A stretch of DNA of 64,000 bases, taken from positions 1-64,000 of the forward strand of contig JAETRU010000005.1 in NCBI GenBank assembly GCA_021769965.1, read 5' to 3'. This DNA comes from Eubacterium sp. GTDB taxonomy: Bacteria; Bacillota; Clostridia; Peptostreptococcales; Anaerovoracaceae. Position numbers and translations under genes: made by a program. The notes below the pieces were generated by a model. The model saw only the letters and a list, made by a program, of their open reading frames with translations. It was not told where the DNA came from and did no database searches. Shown here one piece after another: positions 31,160 through 39,337 of this stretch. Position 1 is the stretch's first letter; each line of letters opens with the position of its first letter.

Positions 31160-33088
31160 ATGAGTGAGAAAAAGGGAACTTATTACATTACCACCCCGAT
31201 CTATTATCCCAGCTCTAACCTTCATATAGGGCACACGTACTGCACGGTCATGGCAGATGCGATGGCACGTTTTAAGAGACTGTCAGGCTATGACGTGAGA
31301 TTTTTGACAGGTACGGACGAGCATGGACAGAAGATCCAGACCATTGCGGAGGAAAAAGGAGTCAGCCCGCAGGAGTATGTGGACGGCGTTGTGGCAGGGA
31401 TCAAGGATCTGTGGAAGACCATGGAGATCTCCTATGACGATTTCATCAGAACCACAGAAGACAGACACGTAAAGCGGGTCCAGGCTATTTTCAATAAAAT
31501 GTACGAGAAAGGCGATATCTATAAGGGAGAGTACGAGGGCATGTACTGCACACCGTGCGAGTCCTTCTGGACAGAGAGCCAGCTGGTAAACGGCTGCTGC
31601 CCTGACTGTGGAAGACCGGTGCAGAAGGCAAAGGAGGAAGCGTATTTCTTCCGTCTTTCCAAGTATCAGGATAAGCTGATCGACCTTTTAGAGAACACTG
31701 ATTTTCTGGAACCTGAAACCAGAAGAAACGAGATGCTGGGCTTTATCAGACAGGGTCTTGACGATCTGTGCATTTCCAGATCGACCTTTGACTGGGGAAT
31801 TCCGGTACCGATCGATGAGAAGCATGTCATCTATGTATGGCTGGACGCTCTCACCAACTACATCACGGCATTGGGTTATCCTGATGATCCGCAGCTTTTT
31901 GAAAAATACTGGCCTGCAAATGTGCATCTGGTGGGCAAGGAGATCGTCAGATTCCATTCCATCATCTGGCCGGCAATGTTGATGTCTCTGGATATTCCGC
32001 TTCCGAAGCATGTTCTGGGTCATGGCTGGCTGCTGCTGGAAGGCGGTAAGATGAGCAAATCAAAGGGCAACGTGGTCGATCCTGTTAAGCTTATCGACAG
32101 ATACGGCATCGACGCGCTGAAATACTTTTTACTTCGGGAATATACGTTTGGTCAGGATGGCGTGTTTACCAATGAGGTCATGCTGAAGAGAATGAATTAC
32201 GACCTGGCCAATGACCTTGGAAACCTGGTTTCCCGGACTACTTCCATGATCGAGAAGTATTGCGGCGGGATTGTACCTGAATCTAATACAGAGGACGACA
32301 TCGACAGAGATCTGAAGACCATCGCTACCGGTGCCGCATCAAAGGTAGAAGCGCAGATGGATAAGTTCGCCTTCAATATGGCTCTGGAAGAGATCTGGGT
32401 CCTGGTAAGAAGAGCTAACAAATATATCGATGAAAAGACGCCTTGGCTGCTGGCTAAGGATGATGCGAAGAAGCCGGAACTGGATACCTGTCTGCATAAT
32501 CTGGCAGAATCTCTGCGGATTATCTCTATCCTGATCCATCCGTTCATGCATACAACATCGGATAAGATCAGAAAGCAGATGGGCCTGTGGTATGCGGATG
32601 TCGTCTGGGAGGACGCTTTTGAGTTCGACATGATGTATCAGGAACAGGTGAAGAAGGGTGAAGCCATCTTCCCGAGACTGGATATCGAAAAGGAACTGGA
32701 AGAGCTTGAAGCCATGCAGAAAGCTGGCGCTGCTGCACCTGAGGAAGAGAATATTCCGCTGGAGTTGAAGCCGGAGATCGAATACGACGATTTTGACAAG
32801 ATCGATTTCCGCGTGGGACTCATTGAAAAGGCAGAGAAACATCCGAAAGCTGACAAACTTTTAGTATTCCAGATCAAAATGGGAACTGAACGCAGGCAGA
32901 TCATTTCCGGTGTAGCAGAAGATTTCAAACCGGAAGAACTGGTTGGCAAGAAAGTGCTTATCGTCGCCAACCTGAAACCTCGCAAGCTGCGCGGCCTGGA
33001 ATCCAAAGGCATGATCATGTTCGCAGAAAACGGCGACAGATGCGAGATCATGACGACTGTCGCAGAAGACGGCGTGGTAGTAGATTAG
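31160..33088 (+). CDS. metG: methionyl-tRNA synthetase
   Basis: Class I synthetase of 642 residues charging tRNA-Met. HIGH motif in NLHIGHTYCT, the four-Cys zinc knuckle in CTPCESFW and CCPDCGRPV, and KMSKS in GGKMSKSKGNVV are all present, followed by the anticodon-binding helices and a C-terminal EMAP/Trbp111-type tRNA-binding domain (about 540-642, DFRVGLIEKAEKHPKADKLL). The domain order is that of MetG2-like dimeric bacterial enzymes. ATG 31160 is preferred; an in-frame TTG at 31154 sits closer to the AAAGGA site and is a possible alternative. Ends in a 13-bp perfect terminator. Confidence 0.97.
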   Translation: MSEKKGTYYITTPIYYPSSNLHIGHTYCTVMADAMARFKRLSGYDVRFLTGTDEHGQKIQTIAEEKGVSPQEYVDGVVAGIKDLWKTMEISYDDFIRTTEDRHVKRVQAIFNKMYEKGDIYKGEYEGMYCTPCESFWTESQLVNGCCPDCGRPVQKAKEEAYFFRLSKYQDKLIDLLENTDFLEPETRRNEMLGFIRQGLDDLCISRSTFDWGIPVPIDEKHVIYVWLDALTNYITALGYPDDPQLFEKYWPANVHLVGKEIVRFHSIIWPAMLMSLDIPLPKHVLGHGWLLLEGGKMSKSKGNVVDPVKLIDRYGIDALKYFLLREYTFGQDGVFTNEVMLKRMNYDLANDLGNLVSRTTSMIEKYCGGIVPESNTEDDIDRDLKTIATGAASKVEAQMDKFAFNMALEEIWVLVRRANKYIDEKTPWLLAKDDAKKPELDTCLHNLAESLRIISILIHPFMHTTSDKIRKQMGLWYADVVWEDAFEFDMMYQEQVKKGEAIFPRLDIEKELEELEAMQKAGAAAPEEENIPLELKPEIEYDDFDKIDFRVGLIEKAEKHPKADKLLVFQIKMGTERRQIISGVAEDFKPEELVGKKVLIVANLKPRKLRGLESKGMIMFAENGDRCEIMTTVAEDGVVVD

Positions 33089-33119
33089 AAAACTAGCCTA
33101 AAATTAACCTTCGTATATA

Positions 33120-33152
33120 AAACCCCCGGCATTCCGATGCCGGGGGTTTGCG
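33120..33152 (+). terminator. terminator of metG
   Basis: Perfect 13-bp stem AAACCCCCGGCAT (33120-33132) with ATGCCGGGGGTTT (33137-33149), loop TCCG. Confidence 0.92.
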
Positions 33153-33181
33153 TAATCAGATAAAATCGAAAGGAGCGGAAT

Positions 33182-34030
33182 GTGAACGTTTTAAGTTTTA
33201 CGGATATTTTAAAAAAGGCAGGACTTGATCCAAAGCGAGTAAAATTGTTCCGACATTCTATGAGCAGCGAGCAGTTCAAACCCTGCTTTGAGAAGAATAT
33301 GATACAGGAATATACTGCTGTGCAGAGCGTGGGATTCGGCAAAGATTATGATTACTGGGCGGTGTTTATCAGTGACAGAGGCACTTTAGCCAAGTTCTAT
33401 GCGCTTTATAAGGTTAATGGATCTCAGCCGTCAACAAAAGATGTTATGCCTGAAGGCTTTCCGCATGAAGACTGGTTTGACGGGAAAAGTGAATATTTTG
33501 ACTTAGAACCGCTGGATCTGCTGCAGGAATATGAAAAGAGACTGATCATTGACTGGGGAAGAGGAACTTTGGCATGGCATCAAAAGGGTACAAATGAGAA
33601 GCCTGTTATTGCGATTTTCCCTGATGAGAGGAGAGTATTTGCTGGATTTGAGAATTTGATTTTATCCTATGATGAGTTAAAAGAAATCATTGAAAATAAA
33701 CAGGTGTATGAAGCGTGGCACACAGCGCTTGCTTCTGTCAATGCAATTTATCTGATTGTTGACCGCAGCACAGGCAGGCAATATGTGGGATCAGCGTATG
33801 GTGAAAATGGATTACTGGGGAGATGGATAGAATATGTAAGAACGCAGCATGGAAATAACAATAGAATGAAAGAGTTGCTGAAAGCTGATCCCAATAGATA
33901 TCACCAGTTTCAATTCTCTATTCTTCAGATTTTACAAAAGAATGTTACCAGCGATGAGGTGATTGCTCTGGAAAGTCTGTATAAAAGAAAATTGCTGACA
34001 TTGTATCCGTTGGGAATGAACGATAACTGA
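33182..34030 (+). CDS. GIY-YIG nuclease-domain protein with long N-terminal domain
   Basis: Protein of 282 residues starting with GTG after AAAGGAGCGG. The C-terminal third is a GIY-YIG nuclease: Ile189-Tyr190 in NAIYLIVDRSTG, Tyr201-Val-Gly203 in RQYVGSAYGENGLLGRW with the catalytic Arg214, and a Glu in ALESLYKRKL as metal ligand. The first 180 residues form a separate domain I do not recognise, rich in aromatic residues (DYDYWAVF, KFYALYKVNG). Standalone proteins of this kind are scattered in Clostridia genomes and may cut foreign DNA; the partner of the nuclease is not seen. AT-rich compared with metG, suggesting acquisition. Confidence 0.8.
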   Translation: MNVLSFTDILKKAGLDPKRVKLFRHSMSSEQFKPCFEKNMIQEYTAVQSVGFGKDYDYWAVFISDRGTLAKFYALYKVNGSQPSTKDVMPEGFPHEDWFDGKSEYFDLEPLDLLQEYEKRLIIDWGRGTLAWHQKGTNEKPVIAIFPDERRVFAGFENLILSYDELKEIIENKQVYEAWHTALASVNAIYLIVDRSTGRQYVGSAYGENGLLGRWIEYVRTQHGNNNRMKELLKADPNRYHQFQFSILQILQKNVTSDEVIALESLYKRKLLTLYPLGMNDN

Positions 34031-34068
34031 TGAAATTGTCTGATCATGCTGATTGATTGAGATTGAGG

Positions 34069-34114
34069 AAAAAACGCCCTAATTCTTATTCACATTGAGA
34101 GAATAGGGCGTTTT
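34069..34114. terminator. bidirectional terminator between GIY-YIG and GNAT genes
   Basis: AAAAACGCCCTA-ATTCT pairs with AGAAT-AGGGCGTTTT with one bulged A; the A run and T run serve convergent genes. Confidence 0.85.
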
Positions 34115-34123
34115 GCACAAGAA

Positions 34124-34690
34124 TTATGCTATTTTACGTATCATTTGTATCATTGGGAGACCGTTATCCGGAATTCGCGCTATTTCTTCAAAGAAATTTT
34201 TACTGTAAAATTGAAGTAATTTGTCGTTGTCCTGGCACTCGATCATAATATATCTGCCTCCGACAGCTTCTACCGATGAAGCAATTACATCATAGGCAAA
34301 ATGAAGTAAAGTCTCTCCCGATAGAGGATTATCTGTGATATTAGAGTTTTTCGATAGCTGTCCGATTAGATAGCAGGGAAAATCCCGAATTTTATCACCG
34401 TGGAGTTTTGCGCTGTAGCCATCAAGTTCAAAGCGTTTTCTGTTTGAGACTGCTTCAGGTATAGTCAATACTTTTAACGCTAAAGATATGTAGCCATAAA
34501 TGATGAGATCCTCTGAAGAATGAGAGGAGCTCTCCAGCTGTTCTTGATCACAGATCAGATAGGTGCGTGATTTTGCCAGATCTTCAAATTCGACGGCTCT
34601 TTTTTGAAGAAATATCTCAATATCTTTATCTTTATCACATGAAAAAGAAGACAAGATAATTTGTAATTCAATGCCTTCTTTTTGTTCCAT
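34124..34690 (-). CDS. GNAT acetyltransferase, probable toxin of a TA pair
   Basis: GNAT-fold protein of 188 residues. The C-terminal half carries the expected pattern: CYLIGQLSKN strand, SGETLLHFAYDVI helix, GGRYIMIECQDNDKLLQFYSKNFFEEI, whose Tyr and Phe mark the acetyl-CoA end of the fold. The usual RxxGxG pyrophosphate loop is replaced by NPLSGETLL, so activity needs checking. Preceded by a 60-residue gene whose TGA overlaps its ATG by one base, the arrangement of GNAT toxin-antitoxin modules that acetylate charged tRNA. A TTG one codon upstream is less likely than ATG 34690. Confidence 0.7.
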   Translation of the reverse strand: MEQKEGIELQIILSSFSCDKDKDIEIFLQKRAVEFEDLAKSRTYLICDQEQLESSSHSSEDLIIYGYISLALKVLTIPEAVSNRKRFELDGYSAKLHGDKIRDFPCYLIGQLSKNSNITDNPLSGETLLHFAYDVIASSVEAVGGRYIMIECQDNDKLLQFYSKNFFEEIARIPDNGLPMIQMIRKIA

Positions 34691-34872
34691 CAACGATTTG
34701 AGTGGGATAAGAATTGTTTTAATAGTTCATCACTCCTAGCTCTTTCTGTAGTGGAAAAGGGATGATCAGACAGCGAAGCTTTGGGTGGTTCAGAGGCTAT
34801 TAACTCAGCAAGCTTTTTCAATGACTTTGAATCGTTGATTTGTATTTTTCTTTCAAATGTATTTGTCGCCAT
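34690..34872 (-). CDS. small upstream partner of the GNAT protein, probable antitoxin
   Basis: Protein of 60 residues, MATNTFERKIQINDSKSLKK at the start and a polar, charged C-terminus (TTERARSDELLKQFLSHSN). No DNA-binding helix-turn-helix is obvious; a ribbon-helix-helix start (FERKIQIND) is possible. The ATG at 34872 follows GGAGGGAGG, a very strong site. Position, size and overlap with the GNAT gene support an antitoxin role. The frame extends seven codons upstream but those overlap the ribosome site. Confidence 0.65.
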   Translation of the reverse strand: MATNTFERKIQINDSKSLKKLAELIASEPPKASLSDHPFSTTERARSDELLKQFLSHSNR

Positions 34873-34887
34873 GATTTTCCTCCCTCC

Positions 34888-34942
34888 TTGCATATTGCAA
34901 AAGCTTTTCTTTTATTATACGAGAAAGCAGGAAAAATTTCAA
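34888..34942 (-). promoter_or_regulatory. promoter and possible operators of the GNAT pair
   Basis: Minus strand: TTGAAA (34942-34937), 17-bp spacer, TATAAT (34919-34914). TTGCA-TAT-TGCAA (34888-34900) downstream and CAGG/CCTG arms across the -35 are candidate autoregulatory sites. Confidence 0.6.
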
Positions 34943-34970
34943 CCTGTTTCTATAAATTTCCAAAAAACAA

Positions 34971-36470
34971 TCAAAGAATATGTGATCTCACTGCAGCAAT
35001 AGCGGTGGATAATCTGCTCACTCCTTCTGCAATTTGAGTTTCGGTGACATTGCCGTAGCTGAGCCGAAGGTAGTTATCACCTTTGTTCATGAAAGGGAAA
35101 AACAGATCGCCGGGCATATAGGAGACACCCAGTTCATGTGCTTTGTATAAAAGAGCCTGCGGGTTAATGTCTTCTTCTAAATGACACCATAGGGCTGTGC
35201 CGCCTTTTGGCACCTGAAACTGGTAGGCAATCTCACTGTGTGAGGCAAGCGCGCTGCACAGACAATCTCTGTTATTTCTGCCAAAACGGCAGAGCGTATC
35301 AATCTGGTCATAAATGTAGCCTCTCCTGATAAACTCTGAAGACAGATACTGCCCGATGGGATTGACGAAAATCCGACTGTTTTCCATCAGCATGGACAGT
35401 CTGTTTACAATTTTTTCAGGCGCGACCATGTAACCTGTCCGTACGCCGGGGCAGATCGTGGCAATAAAGGAATTTACATAGATGACATTCCCCATAGTAT
35501 CCAGAGATTTCAGAGAAGGGATCGGGACTCCTTCATAGCGCAGAACCGAGTCACAGTCCTCTTCAACGATTGGAATATCATACTTGTAGGACAGTTCCAG
35601 CAGCTCATACCGCCTTGCAAGACTCATAATGGTACCGGTTGGAAAATGGAAAGTAGGTATTGTGTAGATCATGCGGGGTCTGTATTTTACAATGAGGCCT
35701 TCCAGATATTCTGTCTGCATACCGTTTTCGTCCATGGGAATGGTGATGACATTGAGGTCGAGAGACTGCAGCACTTGCAGCATGTCAGGGGAAATGGGCT
35801 CTTCACAGATGATGGTGTCCCGGGCGGAGAGAAAAATCCGGGCGGCAAACTGCAGTGCTTCGTAGGTTTCCCCTACAATCTGAATTTCTTTCGCGGATGC
35901 GTGAATATGGCGCTTTTCAAGGAGTGACTGAATGCTTTCAATCAGCTGCGGAAGTCCCTGTGAAGACACGAAATCACACCAGTCAAAACGGTTTTTCTCT
36001 GCCAGCTCATAAAGAATCTGATTCAGCTGTTTCCTTGGATAAAGGTCGGCTGTAATCACGTCTGCGGCCATGGAAATCAGCGGTACGTTAGGACTGTTTA
36101 CATTGTTTGCGTAAAAGAGTCTGTCAAAGAGGCTGTCCATCTGCAGGTATTCTTCTTTCAGCATAAAGCTTAGAGCGCCCGGGTACTTGCGGCTTCTGAA
36201 ACCAAAGCTCTGCCTGAAATCGGCTGACTGACTGTAGGTGACAAAATAGCCTCTGGGGGAGATGGATGATTTGATCAGATCCTCGCTGATGAGCTCCTCA
36301 TAGGCTTTGACCACCGTATTTCTGTGTACACCGATATCGGCTGCCAGGGTTCGCTCGGCCGGCAGTTTAAAGCCGTTTGCCAGTTCACCGGAGAGAATCC
36401 TCTGGCGAATGTCATTTCGGATCTGGGCGTAGACCGGCGTGTGGGATTTTCGATTGATGGAAATTTTCAT
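34971..36470 (-). CDS. MocR/GntR-type regulator with aminotransferase domain lacking the PLP lysine
   Basis: Regulator of 499 residues: GntR winged helix (1-75, HTPVYAQIRNDIRQRILSGE and HRNTVVKAYEELISEDLI), linker, then a class I aminotransferase-like domain (120-499). In MocR proteins a lysine in a segment like SFSKTLAPGLR binds pyridoxal phosphate; here the segment reads NSFIATICPGVRTGY, with Ala337 at the lysine position. The Asp contacting the pyridine nitrogen appears kept in EEDCDSVLRY. So the domain probably binds another ligand, or PLP non-covalently. It is divergent from an amidohydrolase and MFS gene, its likely targets. Start ATG 36470 chosen over an in-frame ATG 24 nt upstream. 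Confidence 0.9.
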   Translation of the reverse strand: MKISINRKSHTPVYAQIRNDIRQRILSGELANGFKLPAERTLAADIGVHRNTVVKAYEELISEDLIKSSISPRGYFVTYSQSADFRQSFGFRSRKYPGALSFMLKEEYLQMDSLFDRLFYANNVNSPNVPLISMAADVITADLYPRKQLNQILYELAEKNRFDWCDFVSSQGLPQLIESIQSLLEKRHIHASAKEIQIVGETYEALQFAARIFLSARDTIICEEPISPDMLQVLQSLDLNVITIPMDENGMQTEYLEGLIVKYRPRMIYTIPTFHFPTGTIMSLARRYELLELSYKYDIPIVEEDCDSVLRYEGVPIPSLKSLDTMGNVIYVNSFIATICPGVRTGYMVAPEKIVNRLSMLMENSRIFVNPIGQYLSSEFIRRGYIYDQIDTLCRFGRNNRDCLCSALASHSEIAYQFQVPKGGTALWCHLEEDINPQALLYKAHELGVSYMPGDLFFPFMNKGDNYLRLSYGNVTETQIAEGVSRLSTAIAAVRSHIL

Positions 36471-36480
36471 TTTGGTACCC

Positions 36481-36584
36481 TCCAAATAGTCCAAAAACAG
36501 TGATTTTTCGTCTTTTTTCTATTATATACCCTTGATTGTGACAAGTAAATAGAGATTTGGACTATGAATAAATGTGCCATTTGG
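36481..36584. promoter_or_regulatory. MocR operator array in the divergent intergenic region
   Basis: TCCAAA occurs at 36481 and 36490, and its reverse complement TTTGGA/TTTGGC at 36556 and 36580. ATAGTCCAAA (36486-36495) and TTTGGACTAT (36556-36565) form a perfect 10-bp inverted pair with centres 70 bp apart. Spaced half-sites fit the two-site binding of MocR dimers. Confidence 0.6.
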
Positions 36585-36641
36585 CGCTTTTTATTTTTCT
36601 TAAAGGGCGTAAAGTAATAGAAAAGAGACGGAGGTGAACCC

Positions 36642-37841
36642 ATGATTGTTATTAAAAACTGCAGACTGGTAAAGGCTTTGACAGAAGGCTATGATGGTGA
36701 GACGGCAGATGTATATGTAAAGGGAAACCGGATTGAAAAGATTTTGGCGGCAGGAAGCCTTCACGAGGAAGCAGAAGGAGAAACGTTGACAGAAATCGAC
36801 GGAAGGGGAAAGACTCTGATTCCCGGACTAATTGAAATGCATGCGCATCTGTACGGATTTATTTTCAATTATTATGAGCTGCAGTGTATGCCGGAGGGAA
36901 AAATTATTTTCGGGGTGGTGGATTTTGCTAATGAGTATCTGAAGCAGGGATTCACGATGATTAGGGACTGCGGCAGTTCTTACAATGCGGTGGCGACTGT
37001 GAGAAACGCAATCGAGGAAGGAATTATCAAAGGACCGCGGCTGGTGCCATGCGGTTTGATTATCACGCCGACAGAAACCGGAAACGACTGTTTCAGCGAT
37101 TTATATTTTGAAGCGGACGGTCCGGAGGAAATGCGAAAGGCGGTACGCACCGAGCTGCAGAAAGGCAATGATTTTATCAAGCTGATGGTCAGCGGCGCGT
37201 TTATGAACGCGGGAGCAGAACCGGGCATTCAGGTTATGGAACTTGATGAAATAGAGGCAGCAGTGGCGGCAGCAAAAAGAAAGAATACTTATGTATGTGC
37301 TCACTGCCATGGTGCAAGCTCCATTAAAGACGCTGTCAGAGCAGGTGTCAGAACAATCGAACACGGAACCTACCTCGACGATGAAGGACTGCAAATGCTG
37401 AAGGAAAGAAAGGATTGTTATCTGGTACCGACCGGTGCGGTAGGACTTTACTGTCTGGATACGGGAAATCCCGATGTGAGCGAGGAACTTTACGAAAAGA
37501 GTAAAGCTGCAGCAGAAATAGAGATTGCTAACATAAACAGAGCGTATCATGAGGGTCTGAAGCTGGGATTTGGATCTGATATCGACCTTGAGGCACTGCG
37601 CAGGCATCCCGGCTATGAGTTTATCGCCAGAAAGGAATATTATAACTTCGACGATCTGGATATTCTGCTGCAGGCGACAAAGAACAGCGCGGAGATCATG
37701 GGCTATGGCGATGTGCTGGGAACGGTTGCACCAGGCAAACTGGCAGATCTTGTACTGGTTGATGGGAATCCTGATGAAGACATCTATGTCATGACGAAAC
37801 CGCCGGTACATGTTATAAAGGATGGAGAAATTCTGGTATAA
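36642..37841 (+). CDS. amidohydrolase (imidazolonepropionase/prolidase-like)
   Basis: Metal-dependent amidohydrolase of 399 residues. Ligands: His67-Ala-His69 in EMHAHLYG, a Lys in NDFIKLMVSG that is probably carboxylated, His in CAHCHG, His in TIEHGTYL and Asp in GFGSDIDLE. The binuclear site and the C-terminal beta domain (GTVAPGKLADLVLVDGNP) match the Xaa-Pro dipeptidase/imidazolonepropionase-like group that hydrolyses cyclic amides or dipeptides. Transcribed divergently from the lysine-less MocR, which probably controls it. An MFS transporter follows after 14 bp, making an uptake-and-hydrolysis unit. Start ATG with GGAGGTG upstream. Confidence 0.88.
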   Translation: MIVIKNCRLVKALTEGYDGETADVYVKGNRIEKILAAGSLHEEAEGETLTEIDGRGKTLIPGLIEMHAHLYGFIFNYYELQCMPEGKIIFGVVDFANEYLKQGFTMIRDCGSSYNAVATVRNAIEEGIIKGPRLVPCGLIITPTETGNDCFSDLYFEADGPEEMRKAVRTELQKGNDFIKLMVSGAFMNAGAEPGIQVMELDEIEAAVAAAKRKNTYVCAHCHGASSIKDAVRAGVRTIEHGTYLDDEGLQMLKERKDCYLVPTGAVGLYCLDTGNPDVSEELYEKSKAAAEIEIANINRAYHEGLKLGFGSDIDLEALRRHPGYEFIARKEYYNFDDLDILLQATKNSAEIMGYGDVLGTVAPGKLADLVLVDGNPDEDIYVMTKPPVHVIKDGEILV

Positions 37842-37855
37842 AAGGAGAAATGACG

Positions 37856-39106
37856 ATGAATATGAAAAAGAAATTAGGATTGGTCGTAATTGTGACCTTT
37901 TCCTCTATCGTGTTGCTGATTCCGTATCTGGCGTACGATTTTTACAATCAATTTTTGGATACCTATGGAGTGACTGACACCCAGATGGGATGGCTTCTGA
38001 CCATATATGGCGCGTCGGCGGTACCAAGCTACTTTATTGGCGGCTGGGTTGCGGATATCTTCAACCCGAAAAAGTTGGTTATCGCATCCTGCGTGCTAAC
38101 AGGACTGACCGCTTTTGGCGTTGCAGCAAGCAGTTCCTTTGTTATGCTGGGCATTCTGTTCTTCCTCTTTGGAATTACAGCAATTACCCTGAACTGGAGC
38201 GCATATCTGAAAATCATTAAAATGCTCGGCAATGAAGATGAGCAGGGAAGACTTTTTGCCATGTCTGATATCGCTTATGCGATTTTATCTCTGGCACTGC
38301 AGTATATCGTCCTCGCTATTATCACATGGGCACTCGCAGATAATCCGAATGGCTTTAAGGCTGCGTACATCATCTATGGCATGCTGGCAATTATCATCGG
38401 TGTAGTGGTACATTTTGCGATTCCGAACATGACTTACGAGAAGGAAGGTAAGGGAATCAAAGAGGATCTGCGCCTGATGGGACATGCTGCCAAGCTTCCG
38501 ATTACCTGGTATTTGTCATTCTTTACTTTGGGATATTTCCTGATTCGTTCCAATATCACCTATCTGAACCCGTATCTGACAGATGCTTTCGCAATCAGTA
38601 TTCCATTTGCGCAGGCTTTTTCGGCAGCAATCAGAACAGGCATTCTGATGGTTTTCTCGCCAATCGGCGGTACGCTCCGCGATAAGGGCCACACGGCAAG
38701 TTCGATGATTAACAAGCTGTCTATCGGCTGTATCATTTTCTCTGTGGTACTGATGTTTATTCCGCAGGGCAGACCGTATGTCATCTGGGTTATGCTGGCA
38801 GCGATTCTGCTTCTTGCCTGCAACGCGATGATGTCAAATTTCCTCTATACGTTGGTAACCACTGCAAAGGTCCCAAATCTGTATGTGGGCAGTGTATTTG
38901 GTATCGCTTCTGCAATCGGATATTCTTCCGATCTGTACCTGTACACCATCTGCGGACATTACCTTGATGCCTGGGGAAACAGCGGCTACAAGGTCGTGTG
39001 GTTTGTCGGCGTTATCGGCGGTCTTCTGATGCTTGCCATGGGACAGGCTATCAAGAAAACTTACGGTTTTGAGAACATGGAGGAAGAAAAGACTGCAACG
39101 CAGTAG
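37856..39106 (+). CDS. MFS transporter
   Basis: Major facilitator with about 12 helices, 416 residues. The loop 2-3 signature appears as GGWVADIFNPKKLVIAS, and the second half repeats it at GGTLRDKGHTASSMINKLS. It is co-transcribed with the amidohydrolase and is therefore the probable importer of that enzyme's substrate, likely a small dipeptide or cyclic amide. ATG 37856 has AAGGAG at a workable distance; an ATG at 37850 is too close to the ribosome site. After the stop a 230-bp gap holds nothing recognisable until the shared terminator. Confidence 0.88.
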   Translation: MNMKKKLGLVVIVTFSSIVLLIPYLAYDFYNQFLDTYGVTDTQMGWLLTIYGASAVPSYFIGGWVADIFNPKKLVIASCVLTGLTAFGVAASSSFVMLGILFFLFGITAITLNWSAYLKIIKMLGNEDEQGRLFAMSDIAYAILSLALQYIVLAIITWALADNPNGFKAAYIIYGMLAIIIGVVVHFAIPNMTYEKEGKGIKEDLRLMGHAAKLPITWYLSFFTLGYFLIRSNITYLNPYLTDAFAISIPFAQAFSAAIRTGILMVFSPIGGTLRDKGHTASSMINKLSIGCIIFSVVLMFIPQGRPYVIWVMLAAILLLACNAMMSNFLYTLVTTAKVPNLYVGSVFGIASAIGYSSDLYLYTICGHYLDAWGNSGYKVVWFVGVIGGLLMLAMGQAIKKTYGFENMEEEKTATQ

Positions 39107-39290
39107 ATAAATGCAAATTATTTGTGAAAGAGTATTATGCATCAACAAAATCTTCGAGCAGAGCTGTTGCATTGACAGGTAGTTTGATATGTTCAGATTC
39201 TCAACACTGTGTGGAAGAATCTTTCGAGTAGAAGACAGAGTGCAATAGTTGAATAAAATAAGTCATGAAACTGTACTTTTAAATCTTTAG

Positions 39291-39330
39291 AAAAAAAGCA
39301 CATGCCGTGCGTCAGGCATGTGCTTTTTTT
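39291..39330. terminator. bidirectional terminator between MFS and aldo-keto reductase genes
   Basis: Perfect 16-bp stem (39291-39306 with 39315-39330) with A and T runs at its ends and an 8-nt loop. Confidence 0.95.
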
Positions 39331-39337
39331 CTGGGGA

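Noticed and set aside
39107-39290. possible small gene between the MFS gene and its terminator
   Set aside because: Several short frames exist but none has a ribosome site or recognisable product.
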